Shown: in pieces, positions 26,774-35,859 of the stretch
Position numbering within the stretch: the stretch's first letter is position 1
Layout: the number at the start of each line of letters is the position of its first letter
DNA from: Serratia sp. M24T3
GTDB taxonomy: Bacteria > Pseudomonadota > Gammaproteobacteria > Enterobacterales > Enterobacteriaceae
Length of the DNA: 64,000 nucleotides
Direction of reading: 5' to 3'
Assembly (NCBI RefSeq): GCF_000257645.1
Contig: NZ_AJHJ01000005.1
Coordinates: 62,001 to 126,000 of the forward strand
The notes under the pieces: generated by a model
What the model was told of the DNA's origin: nothing
What the model saw: the letters and a program-made list of their open reading frames with translations, nothing else
The model's database searches: none
Program-made: the position numbers and the translations under genes

Positions 26774-27565
26774 ATGGCTATCGCAGACCTTGATAAGCAG
26801 CCCGATTCTGTTTCATCGGTGTTGAAAGTGTTTGGTATTTTGCATGCTTTGGGCGACGAGCGCGAGATAGGCATCACCGAGCTTTCGCAGCGCGTAATGA
26901 TGTCGAAAAGCACTGTTTATCGTTTCCTGCAGACGATGAAGTCATTAGGTTATGTCGATCAGGAAGGGGAGTCAGAGAAGTATACCCTGACGCTGAAACT
27001 GTTTGAGCTGGGTGCCAAGGCGTTGCAAAACGTCGATCTGATCCGCAGCGCCGATATTCAGATGCGTGAAATTTCGCGTTTAACGCGCGAAACCATTCAC
27101 CTTGGCGCGTTGGACGAAGACGGCATTGTTTACATCCATAAAATTGACTCGATGTATAACCTGCGCATGCATTCGCGCATTGGTCGCCGTAATCCATTGC
27201 ACAGCACTGCAATTGGCAAGGTCCTGCTGGCATGGGGTGAACATAATGATGTTGAGGCACTGTTGGCCGGGATTCAGTTCACACGCAGCACCGATAATAC
27301 TATTGCCGATGCGCCGAGCCTGGTCAAAGTGTTGGAGAAAGTCCGCGAGCAAGGTTATGGCGAGGATATCGAAGAGCAAGAGCAAGGATTGCGCTGTATC
27401 GCCGTTCCGGTTTTTGACCGTTTTGGCGTAGTGATTGCCGGGCTCAGTATTTCTTTCCCTACTATTCGTTTTTCTGAAGAAAGTAAGAAAGATTATGTAG
27501 CGATGCTGCACACTGCCGCGCGTAATATTTCCGAACAGATGGGCTTTCATCAGTACCCGTTCTGA
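26774..27565 (+). CDS. kdgR: IclR-family regulator KdgR
   Basis: Repressor of pectin and hexuronate catabolism genes that is released by 2-keto-3-deoxygluconate. It has 263 residues, exactly as in E. coli, from ATG 26774 (MAIADLDKQPDSVSSVLKVF); an upstream ATG at 26759 has no ribosome site. The winged helix-turn-helix is at about 25-75 (ITELSQRVMMSKSTVYRFL). The IclR effector domain follows, with IHLGALDEDGIVYIHKIDS and EEQEQGLRCIAVPVFD. A perfect KdgR box lies before kduI in this window, so the local targets are clear. Confidence 0.95.
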   Translation: MAIADLDKQPDSVSSVLKVFGILHALGDEREIGITELSQRVMMSKSTVYRFLQTMKSLGYVDQEGESEKYTLTLKLFELGAKALQNVDLIRSADIQMREISRLTRETIHLGALDEDGIVYIHKIDSMYNLRMHSRIGRRNPLHSTAIGKVLLAWGEHNDVEALLAGIQFTRSTDNTIADAPSLVKVLEKVREQGYGEDIEEQEQGLRCIAVPVFDRFGVVIAGLSISFPTIRFSEESKKDYVAMLHTAARNISEQMGFHQYPF

Positions 27566-27586
27566 CTTTCAGCTTGATATATAAAG

Positions 27587-27617
27587 AAAGGCGAAGCCCA
27601 TAAGCTTCGCCTTTTTT
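27587..27617. terminator. bidirectional terminator between kdgR and tcyP
   Basis: AAAGGCGAAG and GCTTCGCCTTT pair with a seven-base loop. T residues follow on the plus strand and A residues precede, so both convergent genes can use it. Confidence 0.8.
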
Positions 27618-27635
27618 GCATTTCCGGGGATGATA

Positions 27636-29027
27636 TTAGCGGTGTGCCAGTTCGGCGTGCTCTTCTTCATCCATCACTTTTTTATCGGTGAGTTTAAGCA
27701 GTTGACTGGTAATAGTGCCAGCGGTCATTGAACCGCTAACGTTTAGCGCGGTGCGCCCCATGTCGATCAAGGGTTCGATGGAAATCAGCAACGCGACCAG
27801 CGTAACCGGTAGACCCATGGCGGGCAGCACAATCAGCGCAGCAAAGGTTGCACCGCCGCCTACGCCTGCCACGCCAGCAGAGCTGAGAGTGACAATGCCA
27901 ACCAGCGTTGCAATCCACATTGGCTCAAACGGATTGATGCCCACGGTAGGAGCAACCATTACCGCCAGCATGGTCGGATAAAGACCGGCACAGCCGTTTT
28001 GGCCGATGGTGGCGCCAAACGAAGCCGCGAAACTGGCGATTGATTCAGGGATACCTAAACGACGAGTTTGCGCTTCTACGCTTAGCGGGATAGTGGCCGC
28101 GCTGGAACGGCTGGTAAAGGCAAAAGACAACACCGGCCAAACCTTGCGGAAGAACTTGGCAGGATTCACACCGGTAAACGACAGCAGCAGGGCGTGAACC
28201 GCAAACATAATCGCCAGTCCGAGGTATGACGCCACAACGAAACTGCCCAGCTTGATGATGTCGTGGATGTTCGAACCAGCAACCACTTTGGTCATCAGTG
28301 CCATCACGCCGTAAGGGGTCAACTTCATCACCAGGCGTACCAGCTTCATCACCCAAGATTGCATAATCTCGATAAAGGCCAGAACTTTAGGTCCTTTTTC
28401 GGCGTCATCCTTCACCAGCTGCAGCGCCGCTACGCCCACAAAAGCAGAGAAAATCACCACGCTAATGATCGATGTCGGGCTTGCGCCGGTCAAATCTGCA
28501 AACGGATTTTTCGGAATAAATGACAGCACCATTTGCGGTACGGTCAAATCGGCAACTTTGCCCACATAGTTGGTTTGCAGAGCCGCCAGACGCGCGGTTT
28601 CCTGGGTGCCTTGTACCAGTCCTTCAGCCGTCAGGCCGAACAGTTTGGTCACGAATACACCCACCAAAGCGGCAATCAGCGTGGTAAACAGCAGTGTACC
28701 AATCGTCAGGAAACTGATTTTACCCAATGAAGACGCATTATGCAGGCGAGCAACGGCGCTAAGAATTGACACAAACACCAGCGGCATCACAATCATTTGT
28801 AATAGCTGGACATAGCCGTTACCAACAATATTGAACCACGGGATAGAGTTCTTCAAAACAGCGCTGTCGGGACCATAGATTAGCTGTAATGCCAGACCGA
28901 AGACTACGCCGACCAACAGGCCTACGAGAACCTTCTTTGCCAAACTCCATTGCGAACGGCTTGATTTAGCCAACAGCAAAAGGAGGGCAACAAAAACCAC
29001 CACGTTTAATCCCAGCGGAAGATTCAT
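27636..29027 (-). CDS. tcyP: L-cystine/sodium symporter TcyP
   Basis: High-affinity cystine importer of the dicarboxylate/amino-acid:cation symporter family. The 463 residues equal E. coli TcyP (YdjN). Conserved stretches include [50 protein letters not shown] and the substrate/cation region [20 protein letters not shown]. The ATG at 29027 is used because GGAG lies 8 bases upstream and it begins the conserved N-terminus; a TTG two codons earlier is also in frame. In E. coli it is induced by CysB on sulfur limitation; no specific site is claimed here. Confidence 0.93.
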   Translation of the reverse strand: MNLPLGLNVVVFVALLLLLAKSSRSQWSLAKKVLVGLLVGVVFGLALQLIYGPDSAVLKNSIPWFNIVGNGYVQLLQMIVMPLVFVSILSAVARLHNASSLGKISFLTIGTLLFTTLIAALVGVFVTKLFGLTAEGLVQGTQETARLAALQTNYVGKVADLTVPQMVLSFIPKNPFADLTGASPTSIISVVIFSAFVGVAALQLVKDDAEKGPKVLAFIEIMQSWVMKLVRLVMKLTPYGVMALMTKVVAGSNIHDIIKLGSFVVASYLGLAIMFAVHALLLSFTGVNPAKFFRKVWPVLSFAFTSRSSAATIPLSVEAQTRRLGIPESIASFAASFGATIGQNGCAGLYPTMLAVMVAPTVGINPFEPMWIATLVGIVTLSSAGVAGVGGGATFAALIVLPAMGLPVTLVALLISIEPLIDMGRTALNVSGSMTAGTITSQLLKLTDKKVMDEEEHAELAHR

Positions 29028-29263
29028 ACCCAAAGCTCCAGAGAAAACTTATGAAAATGTTTTGATGATGCCGCGCAAAGAGCAACATTTCAGGATGTAA
29101 CGATGGGCGTAGAATAGCAGACTGCAAAGGTGCAACATTATAACCAAAAAGAATTCATTATTACTCCTGGTTATATACAACCAATTGATTGGTAGATAAT
29201 AATTATTCCAAGTGCCCATAATGTGCCCTGGCTTCAATGTAAGGGGCGCATTGTTCGGGAGTT

Positions 29264-29404
29264 ATGCATGGATGGGACCTCCACCCTTTGAAGGGTAACG
29301 AGGCCGGTGTGTGGTCTGTGTCGGTCAATGGTAACTGGCGCATGACATTTCGTTTTGATAATGATGGTGACGCTGTTCTTGTCGATTACCGCGACTATCA
29401 CTGA
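29264..29404 (+). pseudogene. higB: 5'-truncated HigB-type toxin
   Basis: Only the C-terminal half of a RelE/HigB mRNA-interferase toxin remains: GWDLHPLKGNEAGVWSVSV, NGNWRMTFRFDNDGDAV and VDYRDYH, about 46 codons from ATG 29264 to TGA 29402-29404. Full HigB has about 92 residues. The frame upstream reaches a TAA after a few codons with no HigB similarity, so the N-terminal half is lost. The remaining part keeps the conserved C-terminal beta-strands and His. The TGA overlaps an ATG of the antitoxin frame. It is probably inactive. Confidence 0.75.
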
Positions 29405-29415
29405 TGGAGGTTGCT

Positions 29416-29703
29416 ATGCACATGTTTAATCCGCCGCACCCAGGCGAGGTTCTGCGGGACTATCTGGAAGGGGTTAGCGTAACTGACGCAGCGATTGCCC
29501 TGAAAATTACCCGTACTCAGTTGTCTCGCATTCTAAATGCGCACGCAGCAATCACTGCTGATATGGCGCTGCGCTTGTCTTCCCTGCTTGGTACGAGTGC
29601 CGAAATGTGGGTCGATATGCAGTCTGAATATGAGTTATGGCAGGCTTCTCAGAAGCCTCGTCCAATTATTGAGCCGCTGCAAAGGCATTCCCTTTGCACA
29701 TAA
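29416..29703 (+). CDS. higA: HigA-family antitoxin
   Basis: Helix-turn-helix antitoxin of about 95 residues of the XRE/HigA group: FNPPHPGEVLRDYLEG, then the HTH VTDAAIALKITRTQLSRILN and the typical TADMALRLSSLLGTSAEMW and YELWQASQ. It normally binds HigB and represses its own operon. GGAGG lies 5 bases before ATG 29416; an ATG at 29404 is in frame but precedes that site. It directly follows the truncated higB, as in intact higBA operons. With the toxin gone it may persist as a regulator or anti-addiction remnant. Confidence 0.88.
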   Translation: MHMFNPPHPGEVLRDYLEGVSVTDAAIALKITRTQLSRILNAHAAITADMALRLSSLLGTSAEMWVDMQSEYELWQASQKPRPIIEPLQRHSLCT

Positions 29704-29809
29704 TAATGCCCGCACTTTGCGGGTTTTTTAATTTAGTCCAAACGGGATTAATAGGCGTGTCCATAAACTTGGCCGGAATTTTTGGCGGACTTAATTTAAA
29801 TTCTTCAAT

Positions 29810-30367
29810 TTAAGTTAAATACTTCAAAATAAAACTTAGGCCATGCGGGTTGATAGCATCAATGATGGGCGACCAGTTAGGCCAAAACAGCGTCAGTCCA
29901 ACCATAATCAGACAAAACATTCGTTCCAGCTGGTTGCCTTTTTGGCTGCTAATCAATGGTAGACGAAAGCGCCATCGGCAGGGCCACAGCAGCGGAACGC
30001 CTGCCGGTGTGAGCATGTCAGCCAAAATATGGCTTAAATAGCCGACTACCATTCCGTGCAGTGCATCAATCGGAATTACCCAGTCGTGGGGAAGACGCGT
30101 TTTAAGCAGAAACACCCCGGCGGCAACTGCCAAAAGACTGTGAGTAAATCCACGATGACCAAACATGCGTGCTATGGGTTGTGAAATCCATCGCAGCCGT
30201 TGCCCTAACAAAGATTTAGGATGATCGATATCCGGAAGCAGTGAGGTCAGCAGCGAAGCCGGGATAATATGCCACCAGTCACCATGAGCAAGCTCTGGCG
30301 ATAGCTGGGCCTTTTTGGCGAACACTGCGCAAGCAATGGAAAAAATGAGATGACCTTCCGCAGTCAT
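29810..30367 (-). CDS. ydjM: YdjM, DUF457 membrane-bound metal-dependent hydrolase family
   Basis: A 185-residue inner-membrane protein of the YdjM/YfhO-like hydrolase family. Conserved elements are MTAEGHLIFSIACAVFAKKA, LLPDIDHPKS, GHRGFTHSLLAV and YLSHILADMLTPAGVPLLWP, whose His and Asp residues form the presumed metal site. The N-terminal two thirds closely matches E. coli YdjM, a LexA-controlled gene of unknown role; the C-terminus is shorter. A LexA-like box lies about 20 bases upstream of the start, so SOS control is likely kept. Confidence 0.9.
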   Translation of the reverse strand: MTAEGHLIFSIACAVFAKKAQLSPELAHGDWWHIIPASLLTSLLPDIDHPKSLLGQRLRWISQPIARMFGHRGFTHSLLAVAAGVFLLKTRLPHDWVIPIDALHGMVVGYLSHILADMLTPAGVPLLWPCRWRFRLPLISSQKGNQLERMFCLIMVGLTLFWPNWSPIIDAINPHGLSFILKYLT

Positions 30368-30387
30368 AATGCATCCGAACTGAATAA

Positions 30388-30403
30388 CTGTTATTTTATC
30401 CAG
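30388..30403 (-). promoter_or_regulatory. ydjM: LexA-like SOS box of ydjM
   Basis: CTGT (30388-30391), eight AT-rich bases, CCAG (30400-30403). The LexA consensus is CTGT-N8-ACAG, so one base differs. E. coli ydjM is a known SOS gene. Confidence 0.55.
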
Positions 30404-30516
30404 TATAGATGAAAGCGATTTTCTGCGGAAGGTGTTACCCTGTAACTATTTGTCAATTAATTGATAATTAAGGTAAAAATAGTTGCATTGTGACAGTGTA
30501 ATGTGACGTTTTGTCA

Positions 30517-31278
30517 CTATCTGGCCAGCCAGCCGCCATCAACGGCTAGAGTGTAGCCATTGACATAGTCGGAGGCTGCCGAGGCCAGAAACACCACAGG
30601 CCCCATGATATCCTGCTGTTCGCCCCAACGCCCGGCCGGGATACGGTCCAGAATGGCCTGGCTACGATCCTCATCGGCGCGCAGTTGCTCGGTGTTGTTG
30701 GTGACCATATAACCGGGCGCAATCGCATTCACATTGATTTTATGCTTGGCCCATTCATTGGCCAGCAGGCGGGTAATACCCATCACCGCGCTTTTCGAAG
30801 CAGTATAAGAGGGCACGCGGATCCCGCCCTGGAAAGACAGCATTGAGGCGATGTTAATGATTTTTCCACCACTGCCTTGCTTGATAAACTGGCGAGCAAC
30901 GGCCTGAGCCATAAAAAACAGCGTCTTGCTGTTGACGTTCATCACATCATCCCAGTCTTGCTCCGAAAAATTCAACGCATCTTCGCGGCGAATAATTCCA
31001 GCGTTATTGACCAGAATATTTATTTGCCCCATCTCACCGATCGCGGTCTCAAGCAGGCGCGGTATGGCTTCTATACTGGTCAGATTGGCTCGTAAATCAA
31101 GAAATCTACGGCCCAGAGCATGTACTTTATCCATGGTTTCAATGGGTTGTGAGCGATTCACTCCGACTATGTCACAACCGGCCTGCGCTAGACCGATTGC
31201 CATGGCTTGTCCTAGCCCAGTATTGCAGCCGGTGACTATCGCCACCTTTCCCTGAAGATCAAAGCTGTTCAGCACCAT
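30517..31278 (-). CDS. kduD: 2-dehydro-3-deoxy-D-gluconate 5-dehydrogenase
   Basis: NAD-dependent short-chain dehydrogenase that converts 3-deoxy-D-glycero-2,5-hexodiulosonate to 2-keto-3-deoxygluconate in pectin and glycan breakdown. The 253 residues match E. coli KduD. Seen are the nucleotide-binding TGCNTGLG near residue 17, NNAG about 90, the catalytic Ser of IASMLSF and the YTASK motif about 158. It is the second gene of kduI-kduD, 35 bases after kduI, and shares the KdgR box upstream of kduI. Confidence 0.95.
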   Translation of the reverse strand: MVLNSFDLQGKVAIVTGCNTGLGQAMAIGLAQAGCDIVGVNRSQPIETMDKVHALGRRFLDLRANLTSIEAIPRLLETAIGEMGQINILVNNAGIIRREDALNFSEQDWDDVMNVNSKTLFFMAQAVARQFIKQGSGGKIINIASMLSFQGGIRVPSYTASKSAVMGITRLLANEWAKHKINVNAIAPGYMVTNNTEQLRADEDRSQAILDRIPAGRWGEQQDIMGPVVFLASAASDYVNGYTLAVDGGWLAR

Positions 31279-31313
31279 AGCGGTATCCTGTCTGACGTTG
31301 CTTAATAAAAGGT

Positions 31314-32150
31314 TTATCTGAGCGCGTTAACGGCAACGTGGTCCATATCATCAAACACCTGATTTTCGCCAACCATGCCCCAGATAAAGGTGTAACGCTT
31401 GGTGCCTACGCCCGAGTGAATCGACCAGCTTGGAGAAATCACTGCCTGTTCGTTGTGGACCAGCAAATGACGCGTTTCTTGTGGCTGCCCCATCATGTGG
31501 AACACGGCGGTATCGTCATCCATATCAAAATAGAAATATACTTCCATGCGGCGATCGTGGGTGTGGCAAGGCATAGTGTTCCACAGGCTGCCTTCCTCGA
31601 GCTTGGTTAGCCCCATGGTTAACTGGCAGGTTTCCAGTACATCGGGAACGATAAATTTATTGATAGTGCGGCGATTGCTGGTACTGGCGTCGCCAAGAGT
31701 TTGAGGCGAAGCTTCTGCCAGCGTTATTTTCTTGTCCGGGAAACGAGTGTGTGCAGGCGCACTGTTGTAATAGAACTTGGCCGGGCGTGCCGCATCAATG
31801 CTGCTGAACTCAACCTGTCGGGCACCTTTGCCTACATACAGCGCCTCTTGGTTGCCAATTTCATAGGTTTTTCCGTCGACCTTGATAAGTCCGGGTCCGC
31901 CAATATTGATCACCCCCAGTTCACGACGTTCAAGGAAGTAGCTAACGCCGAGTTGTTTACCGACTTCATCTCCGACCGTCACGGCCTTTTGAACCGGCAT
32001 TACACCGCCGATGATAATGCGGTCAATATGACTGTAAGTCAGGGTGTAAGCATCTTTCTCAAAGATTTTCTCGATCAAAAACTCACGGCGTAATCCTGCG
32101 GTATCGAGCTGTTTGGCGTGATCGCTGTGAATACTTTGGCGGACTTGCAT
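31314..32150 (-). CDS. kduI: 5-dehydro-4-deoxy-D-glucuronate isomerase
   Basis: Isomerises 5-keto-4-deoxyuronate to 3-deoxy-D-glycero-2,5-hexodiulosonate, the step before KduD. The 278-residue cupin has the zinc-binding cluster [16 protein letters not shown] (about residues 195-210) and the conserved N-terminus [17 protein letters not shown]. First gene of the operon, controlled by the KdgR box at 32259-32277 about 110 bases upstream. The product of the two genes, KDG, is also the KdgR inducer. Confidence 0.95.
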   Translation of the reverse strand: MQVRQSIHSDHAKQLDTAGLRREFLIEKIFEKDAYTLTYSHIDRIIIGGVMPVQKAVTVGDEVGKQLGVSYFLERRELGVINIGGPGLIKVDGKTYEIGNQEALYVGKGARQVEFSSIDAARPAKFYYNSAPAHTRFPDKKITLAEASPQTLGDASTSNRRTINKFIVPDVLETCQLTMGLTKLEEGSLWNTMPCHTHDRRMEVYFYFDMDDDTAVFHMMGQPQETRHLLVHNEQAVISPSWSIHSGVGTKRYTFIWGMVGENQVFDDMDHVAVNALR

Positions 32151-32258
32151 AGCGGGACCTCTTCATCGTAACCAATGGGGAATTAATCGCAGCAGTAACC
32201 ACTGCTTGATTTCGTCGATGAGAGAAGCATAGAAGTATTGGTATGTGAATTCAATAAA

Positions 32259-32277
32259 AATGAAATGATGTTTTATT
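32259..32277. promoter_or_regulatory. perfect KdgR box upstream of kduI
   Basis: AATGAAATGATGTTTTATT fits every position of the consensus AATRAAAYRNYRTTTYATT. The regulator gene kdgR lies about 5 kb to the left. This is the strongest KdgR site seen in the window. Confidence 0.8.
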
Positions 32278-32367
32278 TTTATTGGTTGCGATTCTTAAGT
32301 TTGTGATGCAGGTCAAAAAAATAGCGGACTCAAGAGGCCGCCATGATAGAAATACAGTTTTCAAAAC

Positions 32368-33036
32368 CTACAGGCCCAAATGCGCCGACGTCAGTTGTGC
32401 TAATGATGAAAGCTTGGCATCGGCCAGCGCCCAGCGCGGGTCCGCGGCATGTTGCTTGTCTGGAACGACAATCGAGCGCATTCGTGCCGCTTTGGTCGCG
32501 ATCATCCCGTTAAAGGAATCTTCCAGAGTGACGCAATCCAGTGGGTCAATACCTAATTCAGCAGCAGCCAGCAAATAAACTTCTGGATGTGGTTTGCTGT
32601 AAGCCAGATATTCTGCCGATTGTCGCGTCTCGAAATACGATTGAAGATTAAACATATCCAGCACCTGATTAATCATGTGCAGCGGCGATGCCGAGGCGAT
32701 ACCAATTTTCAAACCTTGGGACTGACAAAGTTTCAACGCGTGTTCTACACCGGGCAGCAGAGGGCGGGTCGCTGCAACCTTTTCAACGGTAGTGGCGATA
32801 ATTCGTGCCGTTACCTCGGCTTCGCTGGGGCCTTGCCACGGCAGAACGCGTGCCCACATGCGAACCGTCTGGTCGATTCGTAACCCTAATGTACTGGGAA
32901 CAAGATGTTTTTTGGAAATATCGACACCGATACTGGCGAAAACCTCCAACTCGGACTCCATCCAAAAAGGCTCTGAATCAATCAGAAGTCCATCCATGTC
33001 AAAAATTGCGGCCTGAACGGGTTTTACATGACTCAT
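32368..33036 (-). CDS. hxpB: HAD-family hexitol/sugar phosphatase
   Basis: Haloacid-dehalogenase phosphatase of 222 residues (E. coli HxpB/YniC, active on 2-deoxyglucose-6-phosphate and other sugar phosphates). HAD motif I is DMDGLLIDSEPFW with the nucleophile Asp; motif II is the Ser of GIASASPLHMI; motif III Lys is in AYSKPHPEVYLLAA; motif IV is TLEDSFNGM. It is cytoplasmic and divergent from yniB, as in E. coli. Confidence 0.92.
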   Translation of the reverse strand: MSHVKPVQAAIFDMDGLLIDSEPFWMESELEVFASIGVDISKKHLVPSTLGLRIDQTVRMWARVLPWQGPSEAEVTARIIATTVEKVAATRPLLPGVEHALKLCQSQGLKIGIASASPLHMINQVLDMFNLQSYFETRQSAEYLAYSKPHPEVYLLAAAELGIDPLDCVTLEDSFNGMIATKAARMRSIVVPDKQHAADPRWALADAKLSSLAQLTSAHLGL

Positions 33037-33215
33037 TTTTAAAACTCCCAGTTACACTGAATTAGCTTGATGATAAAAAGAGCATAACACACCCAAACTC
33101 TGTGCTCAGCGCCGAAATAATGAGCCATTCAAAGATGTTAACTAAAATTTTGGGCGTGTTTCGATAACTATGGTTAAACTGACGCTTCTAAGAGACGTCC
33201 TAACAAGGGGAATTC

Positions 33216-33767
33216 ATGACGTATCAACAAGCAGGCCGCGTAGCCGTCTTAAAACGGATCCTGGGATGGGTCATTTTCATCCCAGCTTTGCTATCGACGG
33301 TTATTTCGATGCTTAATTTCTTTTATGCGCAAGCCAAAGGCGAGAAGGGCATTAATGCGGTGATGGTTGATTTCGTCCACGTCATGGTGGATATGGCCAA
33401 GTTTAACACCCCGTTTCTGAATGCATTCTGGTATAACGCGCCGCAGCCGGTATTAGGGCAGGGCGTCACCAGCGCCAATCTGATGTTTATCGTCATTTAC
33501 TGGCTGATTTTTGTTGGATTGGCTTTGCAGGCCAGCGGCGCGCGGATGTCCCGTCAGGTGCGTCACATCCGTGAGGGCGTGCAGGATCAGCTGATTCTGG
33601 AACAGACTCGTGCAAGCGAAGCCAGAACACAGCAGCAAATTGAAGAGAAGATTGTTATTCCTCGACACACCATCTTCCTGCAGATTTTCCCGCTATATAT
33701 TCTGCCGCTAATTATTGCAGTTATTGCCTATTTCGTTTTGAAATTATTAGGTTTACTGGGGCAATAA
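33216..33767 (+). CDS. yniB: inner membrane protein YniB
   Basis: A 183-residue membrane protein of unknown role matching E. coli YniB. It has three hydrophobic segments: about 14-32 (LGWVIFIPALLSTVISML), 88-107 (LMFIVIYWLIFVGLALQA) and 155-178 (PLYILPLIIAVIAYFVLKLL). Between the last two lies a charged helix (HIREGVQDQLILEQTR) with coiled-coil character. It is followed by a bidirectional terminator and is convergent with yniA. Confidence 0.88.
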   Translation: MTYQQAGRVAVLKRILGWVIFIPALLSTVISMLNFFYAQAKGEKGINAVMVDFVHVMVDMAKFNTPFLNAFWYNAPQPVLGQGVTSANLMFIVIYWLIFVGLALQASGARMSRQVRHIREGVQDQLILEQTRASEARTQQQIEEKIVIPRHTIFLQIFPLYILPLIIAVIAYFVLKLLGLLGQ

Positions 33768-33811
33768 ACACCACGCGTTAATCTCGGTAAGTTAAGCATT
33801 CTAAATAGAAT

Positions 33812-33848
33812 AAAGCCTGAGCATAAGGATAGGTTCAGGCTTTATTTT
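33812..33848. terminator. bidirectional terminator between yniB and yniA
   Basis: AAAGCCTGA and TTCAGGCTTT pair over a 13-base loop; T residues follow on the right and A residues lie on the left, so it can serve both convergent genes. Confidence 0.7.
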
Positions 33849-33875
33849 TCCTCTGGAAATTGCGCATTATTGCCA

Positions 33876-34739
33876 TTATTTATCGTGTAATAATCTCTCA
33901 ATGGCGCGTTGCGCGACCACCTCATGCTGTCCGCCAAACAGGTTACTGCGATTCAATAAATAATAAAGCTGATACACCGTTTGACGATCAATATAGCCAG
34001 CTGGAAGCGGGGTAATACTTTGATAACCATCAATAACCTGATTAGGAATATTCGGATATAGCGGCAACATAGATAAATCACATTCCCGGTCTCCCCAATA
34101 GCATGCCGGGTCGAATATTATCGGGCCGTGTTCAGACTGGCCGCAGTTATGTGGCCATAAGTCGCCATGTAACAGCGAAGGTTGTGGCTGATGGTTTTGT
34201 AACTTTGACCGTACTCGCTCGATAATCAGCTCGGTATCGCCGAAATTCATGCCTTTTTCAGCCGCGAGTTGCAACTGCCAACCGATGCGCTGTTGAGAGA
34301 AAAAGGTCGACCACTTGCGTTGCCAGGCATTAGGTTGCGGCACGGTAGCGAGCTCGTTATCAAAATCCAGGCCAAATTCCAGCTGTTCGCTCCACTGATG
34401 CAGTGCGGCTAGCTGCTGCCCCAAAAGGTACGCGTTATCGACATCAAGCGAGATAAGTGGCAGATATTCCAGTAACAGAAAACTGTAATCACGGTCACTG
34501 CCGACACCATAAACCTCTGGTACGCGTACCGTTTTACTTTTGGCAAGCATGGCCAACTGGTCTGCTTCGGCAGCGAACAACGGCAACAGTTCTCGTGAGT
34601 TACATTTTACGAACACTTCTTTATCCCCGTAGTTCAAGCGCCAGGCGGCATGGATTTCTCCTCCCGGTAGCTCGACACGTTCACGGATTTCTGCACTTCC
34701 AAGATGTTCACTCAACAGACGATTAACGGCTTGCCACAT
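33876..34739 (-). CDS. yniA: fructosamine kinase family protein YniA
   Basis: A 287-residue small-molecule kinase. Fructosamine-3-kinase-like enzymes phosphorylate sugar adducts on glycated amines so they fall off (deglycation). The phosphotransferase fold is shown by VFVKCNSRELLPLFAAEAD, the catalytic loop LLHGDLWPHNCG and the metal-binding FDPACYWGDRECDLSM. The length matches E. coli YniA. GGGGTGA lies just before the ATG. A small ORF ends 4 bases upstream on the same strand. Confidence 0.92.
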   Translation of the reverse strand: MWQAVNRLLSEHLGSAEIRERVELPGGEIHAAWRLNYGDKEVFVKCNSRELLPLFAAEADQLAMLAKSKTVRVPEVYGVGSDRDYSFLLLEYLPLISLDVDNAYLLGQQLAALHQWSEQLEFGLDFDNELATVPQPNAWQRKWSTFFSQQRIGWQLQLAAEKGMNFGDTELIIERVRSKLQNHQPQPSLLHGDLWPHNCGQSEHGPIIFDPACYWGDRECDLSMLPLYPNIPNQVIDGYQSITPLPAGYIDRQTVYQLYYLLNRSNLFGGQHEVVAQRAIERLLHDK

Positions 34740-34743
34740 GGTA

Positions 34744-34971
34744 TCACCCCTTCGGACTGGCCAGATAATTCATTAAGTTAGCGGTTTTGTTGCCGGAAAA
34801 CCCCGATCGAGCGCACAGCGCGACTGGCTGATGTCGATTATTTAACGCCCACGAATTAGGACTTTCATTAATCTTGAACAGGTCAACGATATTATTAAAT
34901 GCTTTATGAGTATAAACAGACATTAATACAGGAATTATCCGATCGACTAATTCCTTAGATTCTTGTTTCAT
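34744..34971 (-). CDS. possible small protein upstream of yniA
   Basis: A 75-codon frame that ends 4 bases before the yniA start, a spacing typical of coupled genes. Its sequence is ordinary (ELVDRIIPVLMSVYTHKAF, then a polar C-terminal half) with no membrane segment. The ribosome site is weak, and its start region overlaps the untranslated region before divergent emtA. I do not recognise it. Confidence 0.3.
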   Translation of the reverse strand: MKQESKELVDRIIPVLMSVYTHKAFNNIVDLFKINESPNSWALNNRHQPVALCARSGFSGNKTANLMNYLASPKG

Positions 34972-35061
34972 CTACCATTCTCAATAATAGCCGAAAAAAA
35001 TATTCTCGTGTTCAAAAAATGTGTATATGCTGGCTTTCGTCCAAGTCGCGAGAGATCTCAA

Positions 35062-35694
35062 GTGAAACTCAAATTTCTATATTTGATGACTGCGCTATTT
35101 TTGGCGGGGTGCGCAAAACAAACCCCAATACAAACAAGTAAATTGATTACCCAACCCAGTGTTCAGGAAGAGCCATCGTTAATGCATCAGGGCCCTTACG
35201 GCACGGTGATTAAACAGGCTGCGAGTACTTACGGTGTTGACGAAACACTGGTTAAAGCGATTATTCAGGTCGAATCAGGATTTAACCCAGGGGCAGTGAG
35301 CAGATCCAACGCAGTGGGTTTGATGCAGCTTAAAGCTTCCACCGCCGGGCGCGATGCCTACCGGTTGAAAGGGCGAGATGGGCAACCGACCACGCACGAA
35401 CTTAAAGATCCACGAGTTAACATAGATTTGGGTACTGCTTACCTAAGCATGTTGCAGCAGCAATTGGCCGGGATTAACAATCCAGAGACCCTGCGCTATG
35501 CCACTACGGTTGCTTATGTAAACGGAGCTGGAGCACTGTTGAGAACCTTCTCGAAAGACCGGGTTTATGCGGTGGCACAAATCAATCAGCTAACACCTGA
35601 ACAGTTCTACAAACATATACAAAAAAACCATCCGGCAGCTCAGGCACCACGTTATCTTTGGAAAGTTAACAACGCCTATCTGGCGATGCGTTAA
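35062..35694 (+). CDS. emtA: membrane-bound endo-lytic murein transglycosylase EmtA (MltE)
   Basis: Outer-membrane lipoprotein that cuts glycan strands within the murein sacculus, forming 1,6-anhydro ends. The GTG at 35062 gives a lipoprotein signal (VKLKFLYLMTALFLAGCAK, lipobox LAGC). The SLT domain has the catalytic Glu in IIQVESGFNPGAVS followed by NAVGLMQLKASTAGRD and VAYVNGAGALLRTFSKD. About 210 residues; E. coli EmtA has 203. ATG-started longer frames would add a non-lipoprotein extension. A terminator-like hairpin follows. Confidence 0.9.
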   Translation: MKLKFLYLMTALFLAGCAKQTPIQTSKLITQPSVQEEPSLMHQGPYGTVIKQAASTYGVDETLVKAIIQVESGFNPGAVSRSNAVGLMQLKASTAGRDAYRLKGRDGQPTTHELKDPRVNIDLGTAYLSMLQQQLAGINNPETLRYATTVAYVNGAGALLRTFSKDRVYAVAQINQLTPEQFYKHIQKNHPAAQAPRYLWKVNNAYLAMR

Positions 35695-35720
35695 GCCAAA
35701 TATAACAAGTATCTATTCTG

Positions 35721-35763
35721 AACGCTCCGTAGTGTATCTCTCGCTGCGGAGCGTTTGATCTTT
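35721..35763 (+). terminator. terminator after emtA
   Basis: AACGCTCCG (35721-35729) and CGGAGCGTT (35747-35755) pair perfectly over a 17-base loop. The following TGATCTTTCT is only moderately T-rich, so termination may be partial. Confidence 0.5.
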
Positions 35764-35859
35764 CTGTGCTGACTATAATCTCACGATTTACCGCCATGAC
35801 TGGCTTTGCGGCATACCGCGGGTCATTTCATGAAAAAAGCCACGTAAGTTGCTGGAAAA

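Noticed and set aside
29049-29237. Leftward 62-codon frame upstream of tcyP
   Set aside because: No ribosome site or recognisable domain; it lies in the tcyP promoter region.
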